Assembly (NCBI RefSeq): GCF_018390535.1
Contig: NZ_JAHBBW010000016.1
Span: 1-64,000 of the forward strand
DNA from: Bacteroides propionicigenes
GTDB taxonomy: Bacteria > Bacteroidota > Bacteroidia > Bacteroidales > Bacteroidaceae
DNA length: 64,000 bases
Direction: 5' to 3'
In this document: piece after piece, positions 19,879-29,368 of the stretch
How the letters are laid out: every line of letters starts with the position of its first letter
Numbering within the stretch: position 1 is the first letter of the stretch
Made by a program: the position numbers and the translations under genes
Notes under the pieces: model-generated
Databases searched by the model: none
Told to the model about the DNA's origin: nothing
What the model saw: the letters and a program-made list of their open reading frames with translations, nothing else

Positions 19879-20700
19879 TTAAGGCATGGATTTGGCCTCT
19901 ATCCTGCGTTTCACGAATTCAATCTTCAGGTTGGCTTCTTCCATGTTCTTCTTGATTTCTGTGATGGAAGACAGCAACTGTGCCAGTTCATAAACAGCTG
20001 CCACCGCTTTGCGGTCGTTCGGTGTCATGGTAGTAGCATAGGAGCGTTCGCCAAGATAGTTGATGCGGATGTTTTTATCCTTGTTCAAGTTGAGGAAAGC
20101 GATTACATTGCCGTCCTCTCCCAGCTTATAATCCGCTTTTTCTATCTTTTCTCCCAAATCAGTTGTTTCATAACTGTCTTTAGATGCGGGAGTCTCGGCA
20201 AAGCTGCCGTCGGGTGCGGTAACTTTTACGGCTAAGTGATGAATGTTGTACGGGCCGCAATAGATGGAAGTCATGCTCATAACGCCGGTTTCGTCTACTT
20301 GAAAACGCAGGTAAGAACGGTGCAGGTTCTTTTCTATTACTTGTGAGGGATGCAGGTAATTCCCTATCCGTTGATATTCGGCGTCTTTCTCGAAAGTGTA
20401 GTTCTTTTTGATGGCATCCACTGCTTTTTGCTTCTCTTGGAGCATACTGTCGAGGTAGGCAAGGGTCTTTTCCTGTTCTTTCAGTTCCACCTGTTGCATA
20501 AGTCCGATGCCCTCGCGGCGTGCTTCAAAAGCTTTCGGGTAGAGTATCTTGATACTGTCAATTTGCATTTTTGCTTCGCTGTAATCTCCGCGCTCGAAGG
20601 CTTCGCGGGCTGTTTGAAGTTTCTCACCTGCTTTTTTCTCTACATTGCTGCAAGAGAAGAGCGTGCAACAAAGGCACGCAAGGAATGCTGCTTTCTTCAT
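19879..20700 (-). CDS. Lipoprotein with coiled-coil segments, unknown function
   Basis: The product of about 273 residues starts with a lipoprotein signal (MKKAAFLACLCCTLFSC) and carries Glu/Lys-rich helices at about 25-110, probably coiled coils. A beta-rich central part is followed by another long helix at the C-terminus (about 230-273). No catalytic motif is visible. A TATTTTTG box on the minus strand at 20728-20735 argues against the longest frame from 20766. Starts at 20709 and 20700 are both possible; I chose 20700 for the standard signal peptide and leader length. The gene is divergent from the CCA-adding enzyme and converges on SusD. Similar lipoproteins occur in Bacteroides without an assigned role. 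Confidence 0.8.
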   Translation of the reverse strand: MKKAAFLACLCCTLFSCSNVEKKAGEKLQTAREAFERGDYSEAKMQIDSIKILYPKAFEARREGIGLMQQVELKEQEKTLAYLDSMLQEKQKAVDAIKKNYTFEKDAEYQRIGNYLHPSQVIEKNLHRSYLRFQVDETGVMSMTSIYCGPYNIHHLAVKVTAPDGSFAETPASKDSYETTDLGEKIEKADYKLGEDGNVIAFLNLNKDKNIRINYLGERSYATTMTPNDRKAVAAVYELAQLLSSITEIKKNMEEANLKIEFVKRRIEAKSMP

Positions 20701-20727
20701 AATTTTCATTCTTGATGTTAGTGGGGA

Positions 20728-20757
20728 CAAAAATAAAAAATAATATCCGTATCTTTG
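20728..20757. promoter_or_regulatory. Divergent promoters for the lipoprotein and CCA enzyme genes
   Basis: TATTTTTG on the minus strand at 20728-20735 serves the lipoprotein. TATCTTTG on the plus strand at 20750-20757 serves the tRNA nucleotidyltransferase. The plus-strand box puts the transcript start near 20763, favouring translation from 20783. Confidence 0.55.
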
Positions 20758-20782
20758 CACCCTCAAAATGATTTATTGGCAA

Positions 20783-22213
20783 ATGATTGAATTGACAACA
20801 GAAGAACTGAAGCAGCGTTTCAGTGACGACATATTTAAACGTATTTCAGAAACGGCGGATGAATTGGGATTGGAATGTTACGTAGTCGGCGGCTACGTGC
20901 GTGACATATTCCTGCAACGTCCTTCCAAAGATATTGATGTGGTAGTGGTAGGTAGCGGAATCGTTATGGCTGAGGCTCTTGCCAAACGTTTGGGCCGTGG
21001 CGCTCATCTCTCTGTTTTTAAGAATTTCGGTACGGCGCAGTTGAAGTATCATGGAACGGAAGTGGAGTTTGTGGGTGCGCGTAAGGAGTCCTACACACAC
21101 GATTCGCGCAAGCCTATTGTTGAGGACGGTTCGTTGGAGGATGACCAGAACCGGCGGGACTTTACCATCAATGCGTTGGCGGTTTGCCTGAACCGGCATC
21201 GCTATGGAGAATTGGTGGACCCGTTTGGAGGAATGGAGGATATGAAGGAGAAAACCATTCGTACGCCGCTTGACCCGGACATCACTTTCAGTGACGACCC
21301 TTTGCGTATGATGCGCTGCATCCGCTTTGCCACCCAGCTGAATTTCTATATTGATGATGATACTTTTGAGTCTTTGTGCCGTAACAAAGAACGCATTTCC
21401 ATCATATCCAAAGAGCGGATTGCGGATGAACTGAATAAGATATTGCTGTCTCCCGTCCCGTCCAAAGGATTCATAGATTTGGACCGCTCCGGCCTGTTGC
21501 AACTTATCTTCCCGGAGTTGGTAGCCTTGCAGGGTGTTGAGACCCGCAATGGCAGAGCGCATAAGGACAATTTCTATCATACGCTCGAAGTACTCGATAA
21601 TATCTGTAAAAAGACCGATAATCTTTGGCTGCGTTGGGCAGCTCTTCTGCATGACATAGCCAAACCGGCGACCAAGCGTTGGGAACCCCGTGCCGGTTGG
21701 ACATTCCACAACCATAATTTCATCGGCGAGAAGATGATACCCGATATTTTCCGGAGAATGAAGCTCCCTATGAATGAGAAGATGAAATATGTGCAGAAAC
21801 TGGTAGGTCTGCATATGCGTCCTATCGTGATAGCGGATGATGTGGTGACCGACTCGGCTGTCCGCCGTCTGCTGTTTGAGGCGGGTGATGACATAGACGA
21901 CCTTATGACGTTGTGTGAAGCCGATATCACTTCCAAGAATATGGAGCGTAAGCAGCGTTTCCTGAATAACTTCCAATTGGTACGTCAGAAACTGAAAGAC
22001 TTGGAAGAACGCGATCGTATCCGTAACTTCCAGCCCCCTGTAAGCGGTGAGGAGATTATGAAAATATTCAATCTGCCCCCTTGCCGGCAGGTAGGCGCAT
22101 TGAAGAGCGCCATTAAAGATGCCATATTGGACGGTGTCATTCCTAATGAATACGAAGCTGCCCGTGCATTTATGTTGCAACGGGCAGAAAAAATGGGATT
22201 GAAAGAACCGTAA
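20783..22213 (+). CDS. cca: CCA-adding tRNA nucleotidyltransferase with HD domain
   Basis: This 476-residue enzyme adds or repairs the 3' CCA end of tRNAs. The head domain has [11 protein letters not shown] and the metal-binding DID of KDIDVVVV, followed by [14 protein letters not shown], which contains the base-selecting DxxR region. Residues about 140-220 hold the RNA-binding neck ([15 protein letters not shown]). An HD phosphohydrolase-like domain follows (LLHDIAKP, then NHNFIGEKM), as in many Bacteroidetes CCA enzymes. I start it at 20783, five codons into the open frame, because of the promoter position. Family assignment is secure; a role as poly(A) polymerase is less likely. Confidence 0.93.
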   Translation: MIELTTEELKQRFSDDIFKRISETADELGLECYVVGGYVRDIFLQRPSKDIDVVVVGSGIVMAEALAKRLGRGAHLSVFKNFGTAQLKYHGTEVEFVGARKESYTHDSRKPIVEDGSLEDDQNRRDFTINALAVCLNRHRYGELVDPFGGMEDMKEKTIRTPLDPDITFSDDPLRMMRCIRFATQLNFYIDDDTFESLCRNKERISIISKERIADELNKILLSPVPSKGFIDLDRSGLLQLIFPELVALQGVETRNGRAHKDNFYHTLEVLDNICKKTDNLWLRWAALLHDIAKPATKRWEPRAGWTFHNHNFIGEKMIPDIFRRMKLPMNEKMKYVQKLVGLHMRPIVIADDVVTDSAVRRLLFEAGDDIDDLMTLCEADITSKNMERKQRFLNNFQLVRQKLKDLEERDRIRNFQPPVSGEEIMKIFNLPPCRQVGALKSAIKDAILDGVIPNEYEAARAFMLQRAEKMGLKEP

Positions 22214-22219
22214 CTTTTA

Positions 22220-24463
22220 TTATTCCTCCGCTTGGAACTTCCTGCTTACTTTCATCAGGTTGATAGAGTAAGTTACTATATTCTGTGCTTCCTGTATCAT
22301 TGTCAGATATACCATGCTGACTTTGATACTGCCGGATTGGCTTTGAATACGTTGCAGTTCCTCACGTTTCAGGTGGGCAAGTTGGCCGTTCAGGTCATTG
22401 GCTTTGCGTATATCTTCCTCGAAGTTATTGTAATCGTTGTTCTCCAGTTTGTGACGGCAAACTTGAAGCAGATAAACAATGTCTTCCGTTACGTCTGCAA
22501 ATTCTCCTTTCTGGATTGTATCCAGCGGCTTGAAGTTGTTGTCGATATGCTCCAGACACGGCTCGCAAAGACGTCCCACACTATATACCAATTCACTGGC
22601 GAAGTCATTGCCCTGATAATAGTAAAGTCCTTTTTCGAGCACCGTATTGTTGTCCAGACGGCACATGGCGAGTGTACCGGTACGCTTCATCTGCTTTATC
22701 AGTTGCTTTTCAAATTTCACGGAACCCATTGCCCGGCGCAGTCCGCGCAGGTTCTCGTGCAGGAAGGCGGTAACAGTGCGTTCAAAGTTGTCTTCTGTAA
22801 ATTCCAGTATCTTGCCAAGCTCCTCACGGGTGTGTGTGCGTAGCAATTCCAGAATTTCCATATTGTCCGTGCTTTGCATCAGCTGCTTGATGGTGGCGTT
22901 GCCTTTTTCTTTCTCTTTGCGCTTCTTGTACATTACTTGGCTGCGTATCAACATGAATACAGCCAGACCGATAAGGGCGATGATAGCGATTGTTCCGCCG
23001 AAATGGATAACGAAGGTTACGAAGAAACAGATGGTGAATGCCGCTCCGGCAGTGATGAACCAGCCGCCGATAACACTCAGCACACCGGTAATGCGGAATA
23101 CGGCAGAGTCGCGTCCCCATGCACGGTCGGCAAGCGAGGTACCCATTGCCACCATGAAGGTAACATAAGTAGTGGAAAGGGGAAGTTTCAATGAAGTACC
23201 TAAGGCAATCAGCAGACCGGCGAGTACCAGATTGACGGAGGCGCGCACTAAGTCGAATGCCGCACCGTCGGCAATAATGGCTTCATCCTTTTGGAAGCGG
23301 GTTTCAATCCAGCGTTTGCCGCTTTCGGGCATTATTCTGGAAAGCCCGTTGGCTATTGTCATGCTGAAACGTACCAATGTACGTGCTATGGGAGTGCTAC
23401 CGAAGCTTTCTTCGCCTTCATCCTGACGGGAAAGGTCGACGGAAGTCTTGATTACATTATGGGCTTTCTTGGAAGTACAAAGCGCATAAACCATGATAGC
23501 GCCTGCACCGAAGAGGAAGTACCACGGTGTTTTGGCGGGGCCGAGCAAGGAGGTCATAAGGAAGCCGTCCGGACCTGCGGCAGCGCCGTTGGTCGTATAA
23601 TCTACGAAAGAAGAGTATCCGGCAAGGGGCACACCGATGAAGTTCACCAAGTCGTTACCGGCAAAGGCGAGGGCAAGAGCGAAAGTACCCAGCAGCACCA
23701 CTACCTTGAACACATTTACTTTGCACCAGTGCAATACTTGCATTAATACGGTAAAGAATACAAAGAAACAGCCGATAAGCATGGCGGTGTTGTCTTGTAT
23801 CCAATGTTTGTTTTCCGGGGTCATGAAAGAGCTGTCTTTCAAACCTTTTATCAGCATGAAGTAGATGATGGAAGTGGCTGCGATACCGCCGAAGATACCG
23901 ATGCTGTATTTCATCTTCTTGGTATAGTTGAAGGTAAAGACTATACGTGCCAACCATTGCACCAGCATACCGAAGAAGAAGGCGATGGCTACGGACACAA
24001 ATATCGCCATGATGACGGATAATGCCTTGTCGGTGTTGATGAGGTCACCCAGTCCGAGGGTATCACTGCCGTAAACTTTGATAAGTGCAAGAGCGAAAGT
24101 ACCGCCCAACAATTCAAAAACCATGGATACGGTAGTGGATGTAGGCATTCCCATTGTGTTGAATACATCCAACAACACTACGTCCGTCAGCATCACAGCC
24201 AACAGGATACACATGATTTCCGCAAAATAGAAATGCTCCGGCTGGTAGATACCATGGCGGGCGATGTCCATCATACCGTTAGATAGGGCGGCGCCGATAA
24301 ATACACCGATACCCGCTATAAACAGTATCGTTTTGAAAGATGCTGCTTTTGCTCCGACAGCTGATTGTAGAAAGTTGACCGCATCATTGCTGACACCCAC
24401 AACGAGGTCGAAGACCGCGAGGACGAACAGGAAGATGACAATGCATAAATAGATAGTTTCCAT
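22220..24463 (-). CDS. PiT-family inorganic phosphate transporter with PhoU-like tail
   Basis: This 747-residue inner membrane protein carries the two PiT signatures, GVSNDAVNFL near residue 25 and AGNDLVNFIGVPLAG near 270. The transmembrane halves span about 1-345 and 395-510. The last 220 residues are soluble and helical and resemble a PhoU-like domain (DUF47 type), which in other bacteria is often a separate regulator encoded beside a Pit gene. The protein should import phosphate with protons or sodium, with the tail controlling flux. It lies just downstream of ppk1, which makes polyphosphate. The transporter call is secure; the PhoU-like label rests on helix pattern and context. Confidence 0.93.
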   Translation of the reverse strand: METIYLCIVIFLFVLAVFDLVVGVSNDAVNFLQSAVGAKAASFKTILFIAGIGVFIGAALSNGMMDIARHGIYQPEHFYFAEIMCILLAVMLTDVVLLDVFNTMGMPTSTTVSMVFELLGGTFALALIKVYGSDTLGLGDLINTDKALSVIMAIFVSVAIAFFFGMLVQWLARIVFTFNYTKKMKYSIGIFGGIAATSIIYFMLIKGLKDSSFMTPENKHWIQDNTAMLIGCFFVFFTVLMQVLHWCKVNVFKVVVLLGTFALALAFAGNDLVNFIGVPLAGYSSFVDYTTNGAAAGPDGFLMTSLLGPAKTPWYFLFGAGAIMVYALCTSKKAHNVIKTSVDLSRQDEGEESFGSTPIARTLVRFSMTIANGLSRIMPESGKRWIETRFQKDEAIIADGAAFDLVRASVNLVLAGLLIALGTSLKLPLSTTYVTFMVAMGTSLADRAWGRDSAVFRITGVLSVIGGWFITAGAAFTICFFVTFVIHFGGTIAIIALIGLAVFMLIRSQVMYKKRKEKEKGNATIKQLMQSTDNMEILELLRTHTREELGKILEFTEDNFERTVTAFLHENLRGLRRAMGSVKFEKQLIKQMKRTGTLAMCRLDNNTVLEKGLYYYQGNDFASELVYSVGRLCEPCLEHIDNNFKPLDTIQKGEFADVTEDIVYLLQVCRHKLENNDYNNFEEDIRKANDLNGQLAHLKREELQRIQSQSGSIKVSMVYLTMIQEAQNIVTYSINLMKVSRKFQAEE

Positions 24464-24587
24464 AACATGTATTTTATTTCTGGCTGCAAAGAAACGTTTT
24501 TTGTATTGCAGGGAAATGTCATAAATGTTACAGAAATGTTACAAGAGTCCTTCCGGCTCCCTGTTCCCATCCTCTAACTCTCAACTT

Positions 24588-26642
24588 TCAATTCTTCAAG
24601 TACTCATAGAAAGTATATTGCGACCGTATCTTCTCCTTTTGCGGACGCGCCGATTTCCAGCGGTTGCGCAGGTGGTCGTCTACAAAGCAAGCCTTGCGCT
24701 TGTCCGATAGCTGAATGGAAAGCATATCCGACAGTTCCCGTTTCAAATCCGGGTCCAGTATGGGCGTGACAGCTTCGATACGCCGGTAGAGGTTACGGCG
24801 CATCCAGTCCGGGGAGCCGAGAAACAGTTTCGGCTTTCCGCCGTTTCCGAAGTACCATACACGGGCGTGTTCAAGAAAAGTATCTACAATACGTGTTACA
24901 CGGATGTTACGGCTGAATTTCCGTCCGGGAATCAGGCAACAGATGCCTCTCACGATGAGGTCTATCTTAACTCCCGCCTGTGATGCCTCGTACAGCCGTT
25001 CTATCATGGCAGGGTCCTGCAGGGCATTCATCTTGAGTATGATTCTTCCTTCTTTTCCGTTTTTTGCCAATTCTATTTCGTGTTCGATGAGGCGGTTTAG
25101 TTCGGGTATCAGATTAAAGCGTGCCACCAGCAGGCGGTGGAACACGGGATTTTCCTTACCCTGAAAAGTGCGGAACAGGTTGTGCAGGTCGTTTACAAGT
25201 ACCGGATTGCAGGTAAACAGCCCGCAGTCGGCATAGAGTGTGGCGGTTTTCTCGTTGAAGTTTCCGGTGCTTATATAGGCATAACTGGGTAGTTTGTGTC
25301 CCAGCTTGTCACGCCGCAGTACAAGGGCCACTTTGGCATGCACCTTCAGTCCGGGCAGGCTGAACAGGATGTTGATGCCGGCGGCTTTCATCATTTCGGC
25401 GGTTGCCAGATTATTCTCTTCATCGAAACGGGCTTTCAGTTCCACAAATACGGTTACTTTCTTGCCGTTCTGTGCGGCGGCTATCAGGGTATTGATAACT
25501 GCGGAGTTCTCGGCAACACGATACTGTGTTACCATAATCTCGCGTACGGTGGGCTCGTGTACGGCTTCGTACAAGAAGTGGATGAAGTGCTCGAAAGAGT
25601 GGTACGGGTAGTGCAGCAGCAAATCCTTCTTCTCTACATACCGGAAGATAGATTCCCGTTCGTCCAGGCAGTTCAGCTTCATCGGTTGTGGCTTGCGGAT
25701 GGGGCGTACGGAATTGTTCGGATTGGGCAGATGCCGCAGGTCTTCCATGTTGAGGTGCTTGTCGCCCGGCACCAACTCCTGGCGGTTGATGCGGAAAGCG
25801 TCTACAAGGAAGTCCAGAAAATCGTCGGGCATGGCACGGTCGTACACAAAACGGCAGACTGCGCCTATCTTGCGTTTCTTTACTTTTGTCTTTACCTGTT
25901 CTATGATTTCGGATGTGTTGGCAGATTCATCTATCAGTATGTCCGCATCCCGCGAAATCTTGATGCAGTAGCTGCTGTCCACGTCATAGCCGGGGAAGAT
26001 GGTGTCTATGTTGGCTTTGATAATATCCTCGATGAACATCAGGTAGTAGTTCTTTCCGTGCTTGGGCAGTTCGATGAAGCGTGGCACTTTGCTGTAGGGC
26101 AGCTTCATCACAAAATACTGTATGCGGTTGGGGTCATCCAAAGGTACGCCTTTCAGATACAGGCGCACGGCAAGATACAGACGGTTGTCGCGCAGAAATG
26201 ATATGACCTTATCCTTGCTGACGGGCACGGGAGTGAGATACGGAAAGATTTCCTCGCGGAAGAAGCGTCTCAGGAACTCTTTATGGAAAGGCTCTACGTT
26301 GCGGCTTTGATAGAAAATAATGTGGTGCTGCCTCAGTGCGGGCAGTATCTTCTGTTCGTAGATGCGGATACGTTCTTCCAGCTGGCGGTTTACTTCTTCG
26401 TTGATTTCCGCCACCAGTTGCATGGCAGACTGCACACTCTCTTCATCGCTGTGTGCGGCTCCGGTAGCAATGGCTTTATGGTCGGCTACACGTATTTTGT
26501 AGAACTCCTCCAGGTTGGACGAGTATATGGATATAAAGTTGATGCGCTCATATAGCGGCAACGTATCGTCTTCTGCTTCCAGCAATACCCGGTAGTTGAA
26601 TGACAGCCAACTGATGTCGCGTTTGAAATATCTGCTCTCCAT
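24588..26642 (-). CDS. ppk1: Polyphosphate kinase 1
   Basis: This 684-residue enzyme polymerises the terminal phosphate of ATP into polyphosphate. It shows the Ppk1 N-terminal motif RDISWLSFNYRVLLEA, the middle-domain FVELKARFDEENN, the catalytic His in GLKVHAKVALVLRR, the phosphate loop STGNFNEKTA and the second conserved His in DTFLEHARVWYFGNG. The length is typical. I start it at 26642 because the -7 box at 26661-26668 covers the alternative Met at 26663. It is followed by the PiT transporter gene 124 bp downstream, forming a phosphate storage and uptake pair. No exopolyphosphatase gene is in the window. Confidence 0.96.
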   Translation of the reverse strand: MESRYFKRDISWLSFNYRVLLEAEDDTLPLYERINFISIYSSNLEEFYKIRVADHKAIATGAAHSDEESVQSAMQLVAEINEEVNRQLEERIRIYEQKILPALRQHHIIFYQSRNVEPFHKEFLRRFFREEIFPYLTPVPVSKDKVISFLRDNRLYLAVRLYLKGVPLDDPNRIQYFVMKLPYSKVPRFIELPKHGKNYYLMFIEDIIKANIDTIFPGYDVDSSYCIKISRDADILIDESANTSEIIEQVKTKVKKRKIGAVCRFVYDRAMPDDFLDFLVDAFRINRQELVPGDKHLNMEDLRHLPNPNNSVRPIRKPQPMKLNCLDERESIFRYVEKKDLLLHYPYHSFEHFIHFLYEAVHEPTVREIMVTQYRVAENSAVINTLIAAAQNGKKVTVFVELKARFDEENNLATAEMMKAAGINILFSLPGLKVHAKVALVLRRDKLGHKLPSYAYISTGNFNEKTATLYADCGLFTCNPVLVNDLHNLFRTFQGKENPVFHRLLVARFNLIPELNRLIEHEIELAKNGKEGRIILKMNALQDPAMIERLYEASQAGVKIDLIVRGICCLIPGRKFSRNIRVTRIVDTFLEHARVWYFGNGGKPKLFLGSPDWMRRNLYRRIEAVTPILDPDLKRELSDMLSIQLSDKRKACFVDDHLRNRWKSARPQKEKIRSQYTFYEYLKN

Positions 26643-26660
26643 AAGATTAGGTTTATTTTC

Positions 26661-26692
26661 CAAATATAGCTACCTTTGCACATATAAACAAA
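26661..26692. promoter_or_regulatory. Overlapping divergent promoters for ppk1 and a phosphoesterase gene
   Basis: On the minus strand TTTG (26689-26692) and TATATTTG (26661-26668) are 20 nt apart, a good Bacteroides promoter for ppk1. On the plus strand TACCTTTG (26671-26678) serves the gene at 26699. The two promoters interlock, so polymerases would compete. Confidence 0.6.
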
Positions 26693-26698
26693 GGAAAA

Positions 26699-27190
26699 AT
26701 GACAAAAGTTGGTTTACTGTCGGATACGCATGGATATTGGGATGAGAAGTACCTGCAATACTTTGAACCGTGTGATGAAATATGGCACGCGGGTGACATC
26801 GGTACATTGGAAGTGGCGCAGAAGCTGGCGGCTTTCCGTCCGTTCCGTGCAGTGTATGGCAACATAGACGGGCAAGACCTGCGCCGGCTCTATCCGCAAA
26901 CGCTCCGTTTTACGGTAGACGGCGCCGAGGTGCTGATGAAACACATCGGCGGCTATCCCGGCAAGTACGACCCGTCCATACAGGGAAGTATCTTGGTGCA
27001 TCCCCCCAAGCTGTTCATCAGTGGGCATTCGCATATATTAAAGGTGAAATTTGACAAGACACTGGGAATGCTCCATATAAATCCCGGTGCGGCAGGTATC
27101 TACGGCTTTCATAAAGTGCGTACTATGGTGCGTTTCGCAGTAGACAACGGCGTGTTCAAGGACCTTGAAGTCATAGAGCTTGCAGGTTGA
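26699..27190 (+). CDS. YfcE/MJ0936-type metallophosphoesterase
   Basis: This 163-residue cytoplasmic enzyme has the calcineurin-like metal-binding motifs in order: GLLSDTHGYW (DxH), WHAGDIG (GD), VYGNID (GNxD), and ISGHSHI (GHSH). The size and motif order match the YfcE/MJ0936 group of manganese-dependent phosphodiesterases. It shares its promoter region with ppk1, which suggests a link to phosphate metabolism, but no substrate can be assigned. Family assignment is secure. Confidence 0.92.
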   Translation: MTKVGLLSDTHGYWDEKYLQYFEPCDEIWHAGDIGTLEVAQKLAAFRPFRAVYGNIDGQDLRRLYPQTLRFTVDGAEVLMKHIGGYPGKYDPSIQGSILVHPPKLFISGHSHILKVKFDKTLGMLHINPGAAGIYGFHKVRTMVRFAVDNGVFKDLEVIELAG

Positions 27191-27201
27191 TTTTGACTTT
27201 A

Positions 27202-27209
27202 TAATTTTG
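27202..27209 (+). promoter_or_regulatory. -7 box for rfbA-rfbB
   Basis: TAATTTTG matches TAnnTTTG and lies 116 bp before the rfbA start, implying a leader of about 108 nt. Nothing else was recognised in that leader. Confidence 0.4.
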
Positions 27210-27324
27210 CCATGTCAGAACTTTTTCAGAACTTTGTGTCCTGAATAGCAACGAGAGCCGTGGGGCATAGTCCTCCTTCTTATTTTATTCTACATTTGAA
27301 GTCAATCCAATAAAGAACTGAAAT

Positions 27325-28206
27325 ATGAAAGGAATTATTCTTGCAGGTGGCAGTGCCACTCGTCTCTATCCATTGTCCAAGGCTATCTCCAAACAGATAA
27401 TGCCTGTCTACGACAAGCCCATGATTTACTACCCCCTCTCTACATTGATGTTAGCGGGAATACGTGAAGTACTGATTATCTCCACTCCGCGCGACTTGCC
27501 TATGTTTCGCGATTTATTAGGAACGGGCGAAGAGCTTGGAATGTCTTTTTCTTATAAGGTACAGGAGAATCCCAACGGACTGGCACAGGCTTTTGTACTT
27601 GGCGCCGAATTCTTGAACGGTGAGCCGGGCTGCCTTATTCTGGGCGACAATATGTTCTACGGGCAGGGTTTCTCCGCCATGTTGAAGCGTGCGGCTTCCA
27701 TAGAGAAAGGCGCGTGCATCTTCGGTTACTATGTAAAAGACCCGCGTGCATACGGCGTGGTAGAGTTCGATGCCGACGGCAAGGCTATTTCTTTGGAAGA
27801 AAAGCCCGCACAGCCGAAGAGTAATTATGCAGTTCCCGGCTTATACTTCTACGACTCCACAGTGACGGCAAAGGCTGCCGCCTTGAAGCCCTCCGCCCGC
27901 GGCGAATATGAAATTACCGACCTCAACCGCCTTTATCTGGAAGAAGGCACGCTGAAGGTGGAACTGTTCGGCCGTGGTTTTGCTTGGCTCGATACGGGCA
28001 ATTGCGACAGTCTGCTCGAAGCCAGCAATTTCGTGGCTACCATACAGAACCGTCAGGGCTTCCGTGTGAGCTGCATCGAGGAAATAGCATGGCGTAAAGG
28101 CTGGATAGACCTCGACCAACTCTACCGTCTCGGTGAACAACTAGGCAAGACGGAATACGGCAAATACCTGATGGAACTTGCAGACTCATACCGAACTAAT
28201 TCATAA
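27325..28206 (+). CDS. rfbA: Glucose-1-phosphate thymidylyltransferase
   Basis: This 293-residue enzyme joins dTTP and glucose-1-phosphate to make dTDP-glucose, the first step of dTDP-L-rhamnose synthesis. The N-terminus has [17 protein letters not shown], the nucleotide-binding loop, with [12 protein letters not shown] after it. [11 protein letters not shown] (metal-binding Asp) and the sugar-binding YGVVEFD and [12 protein letters not shown] follow. Length is normal. It is followed by rfbB after 19 bp. The later pathway genes rfbC and rfbD are not in the window. dTDP sugars would feed the capsule or O-antigen. Confidence 0.97.
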   Translation: MKGIILAGGSATRLYPLSKAISKQIMPVYDKPMIYYPLSTLMLAGIREVLIISTPRDLPMFRDLLGTGEELGMSFSYKVQENPNGLAQAFVLGAEFLNGEPGCLILGDNMFYGQGFSAMLKRAASIEKGACIFGYYVKDPRAYGVVEFDADGKAISLEEKPAQPKSNYAVPGLYFYDSTVTAKAAALKPSARGEYEITDLNRLYLEEGTLKVELFGRGFAWLDTGNCDSLLEASNFVATIQNRQGFRVSCIEEIAWRKGWIDLDQLYRLGEQLGKTEYGKYLMELADSYRTNS

Positions 28207-28225
28207 TTCATAACTATATAAATAT

Positions 28226-29365
28226 ATGAAGACTTATCTTGTGACCGGCGCCGCCGGATTTATCGGAGCTAATTATATAAAATACATTCTGGCAAAGCAC
28301 GATGATATAAAAGTGGTAATATTGGATGCCCTGACTTATGCAGGAAATCTGGGTACTATTGCCAAAGACATTGACGACGAACGTTGTTTCTTCGTTAAGG
28401 GTGACATTTGCGACCGTGTCCTTGCGGACGAACTGTTTGCGAAGTACAAATTTGACTATGTGGTGAACTTCGCCGCCGAAAGTCACGTAGACCGCAGCAT
28501 TGAGAATCCGCAGCTCTTCCTGACGACAAACATTTTGGGAACCCAGAATCTGCTTGACGCTGCCCGTCGCGCATGGGTAACGGGCAAGGATGAATCCGGT
28601 TATCCCACTTGGCGTAGCGGTGTGCGCTATCACCAAGTATCTACGGACGAAGTTTACGGCTCGTTGGGAGCGGAAGGCTTCTTTACGGAAAACACCCCGC
28701 TATGCCCGCACAGCCCGTACAGCGCTTCCAAGACAAGTGCCGATATGGTAGTGATGGCATACCATGACACTTATAAAATGCCGGTCACTATTACCCGTTG
28801 TTCCAATAACTACGGACCGTACCATTTCCCGGAAAAACTTATTCCGCTGATTATAAAGAATATCCTTGAAGGCAAGAATCTTCCGGTATACGGTGACGGA
28901 AGCAATGTGCGCGACTGGCTGTATGTGGAAGACCACTGCAAGGCTATCGACCTTGTTGTGCGCAAAGGAGTAGAGGGTGAGGTTTATAACGTGGGCGGTC
29001 ATAACGAAAAGACCAACTTGGAGATTGTAAAACTGACTATCGCCACTATCCGCCGCCTGATGGAAGAGAAACCCGAATATCGCGCCGTACTTAAAAAGCA
29101 AGTCAAAGATGCCGGCGGACAGATTGACATCAGCTGGATAAACGAAGATTTGATAACCTTCGTGAAAGACCGTCTCGGTCACGACCAGCGCTATGCCATA
29201 GACCCCGCCAAGATAACGGATGCCTTAGGCTGGTATCCCGAAACGAAGTTCGAGACCGGCATCGTGAAGACCATCGAGTGGTATCTGAACAATCAAGGCT
29301 GGGTGGAAGAAGTTACCAGCGGCGATTATCAGAAATACTACGAAAGAATGTACGGAAAGAAATAA
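28226..29365 (+). CDS. rfbB: dTDP-glucose 4,6-dehydratase
   Basis: This 379-residue short-chain dehydrogenase family enzyme converts dTDP-glucose to dTDP-4-keto-6-deoxyglucose. It has the NAD-binding GAAGFIGANY, the catalytic STDEVYGSL with Asp-Glu, and the YSASK tyrosine-lysine pair. NNYGPYHFPEKLIPL is the typical substrate region. It is about 25 residues longer than many family members because of an insertion near residues 270-315. It forms an operon with rfbA and converges on menA with a 3-bp gap. Assignment is secure. Confidence 0.97.
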   Translation: MKTYLVTGAAGFIGANYIKYILAKHDDIKVVILDALTYAGNLGTIAKDIDDERCFFVKGDICDRVLADELFAKYKFDYVVNFAAESHVDRSIENPQLFLTTNILGTQNLLDAARRAWVTGKDESGYPTWRSGVRYHQVSTDEVYGSLGAEGFFTENTPLCPHSPYSASKTSADMVVMAYHDTYKMPVTITRCSNNYGPYHFPEKLIPLIIKNILEGKNLPVYGDGSNVRDWLYVEDHCKAIDLVVRKGVEGEVYNVGGHNEKTNLEIVKLTIATIRRLMEEKPEYRAVLKKQVKDAGGQIDISWINEDLITFVKDRLGHDQRYAIDPAKITDALGWYPETKFETGIVKTIEWYLNNQGWVEEVTSGDYQKYYERMYGKK

Positions 29366-29368
29366 TCG

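Noticed and set aside
20846..22180. A 444-codon minus-strand frame opposite the CCA enzyme
   Set aside because: It is a shadow of a well-supported gene; its composition follows the codon pattern of the other strand and no family motif is seen.
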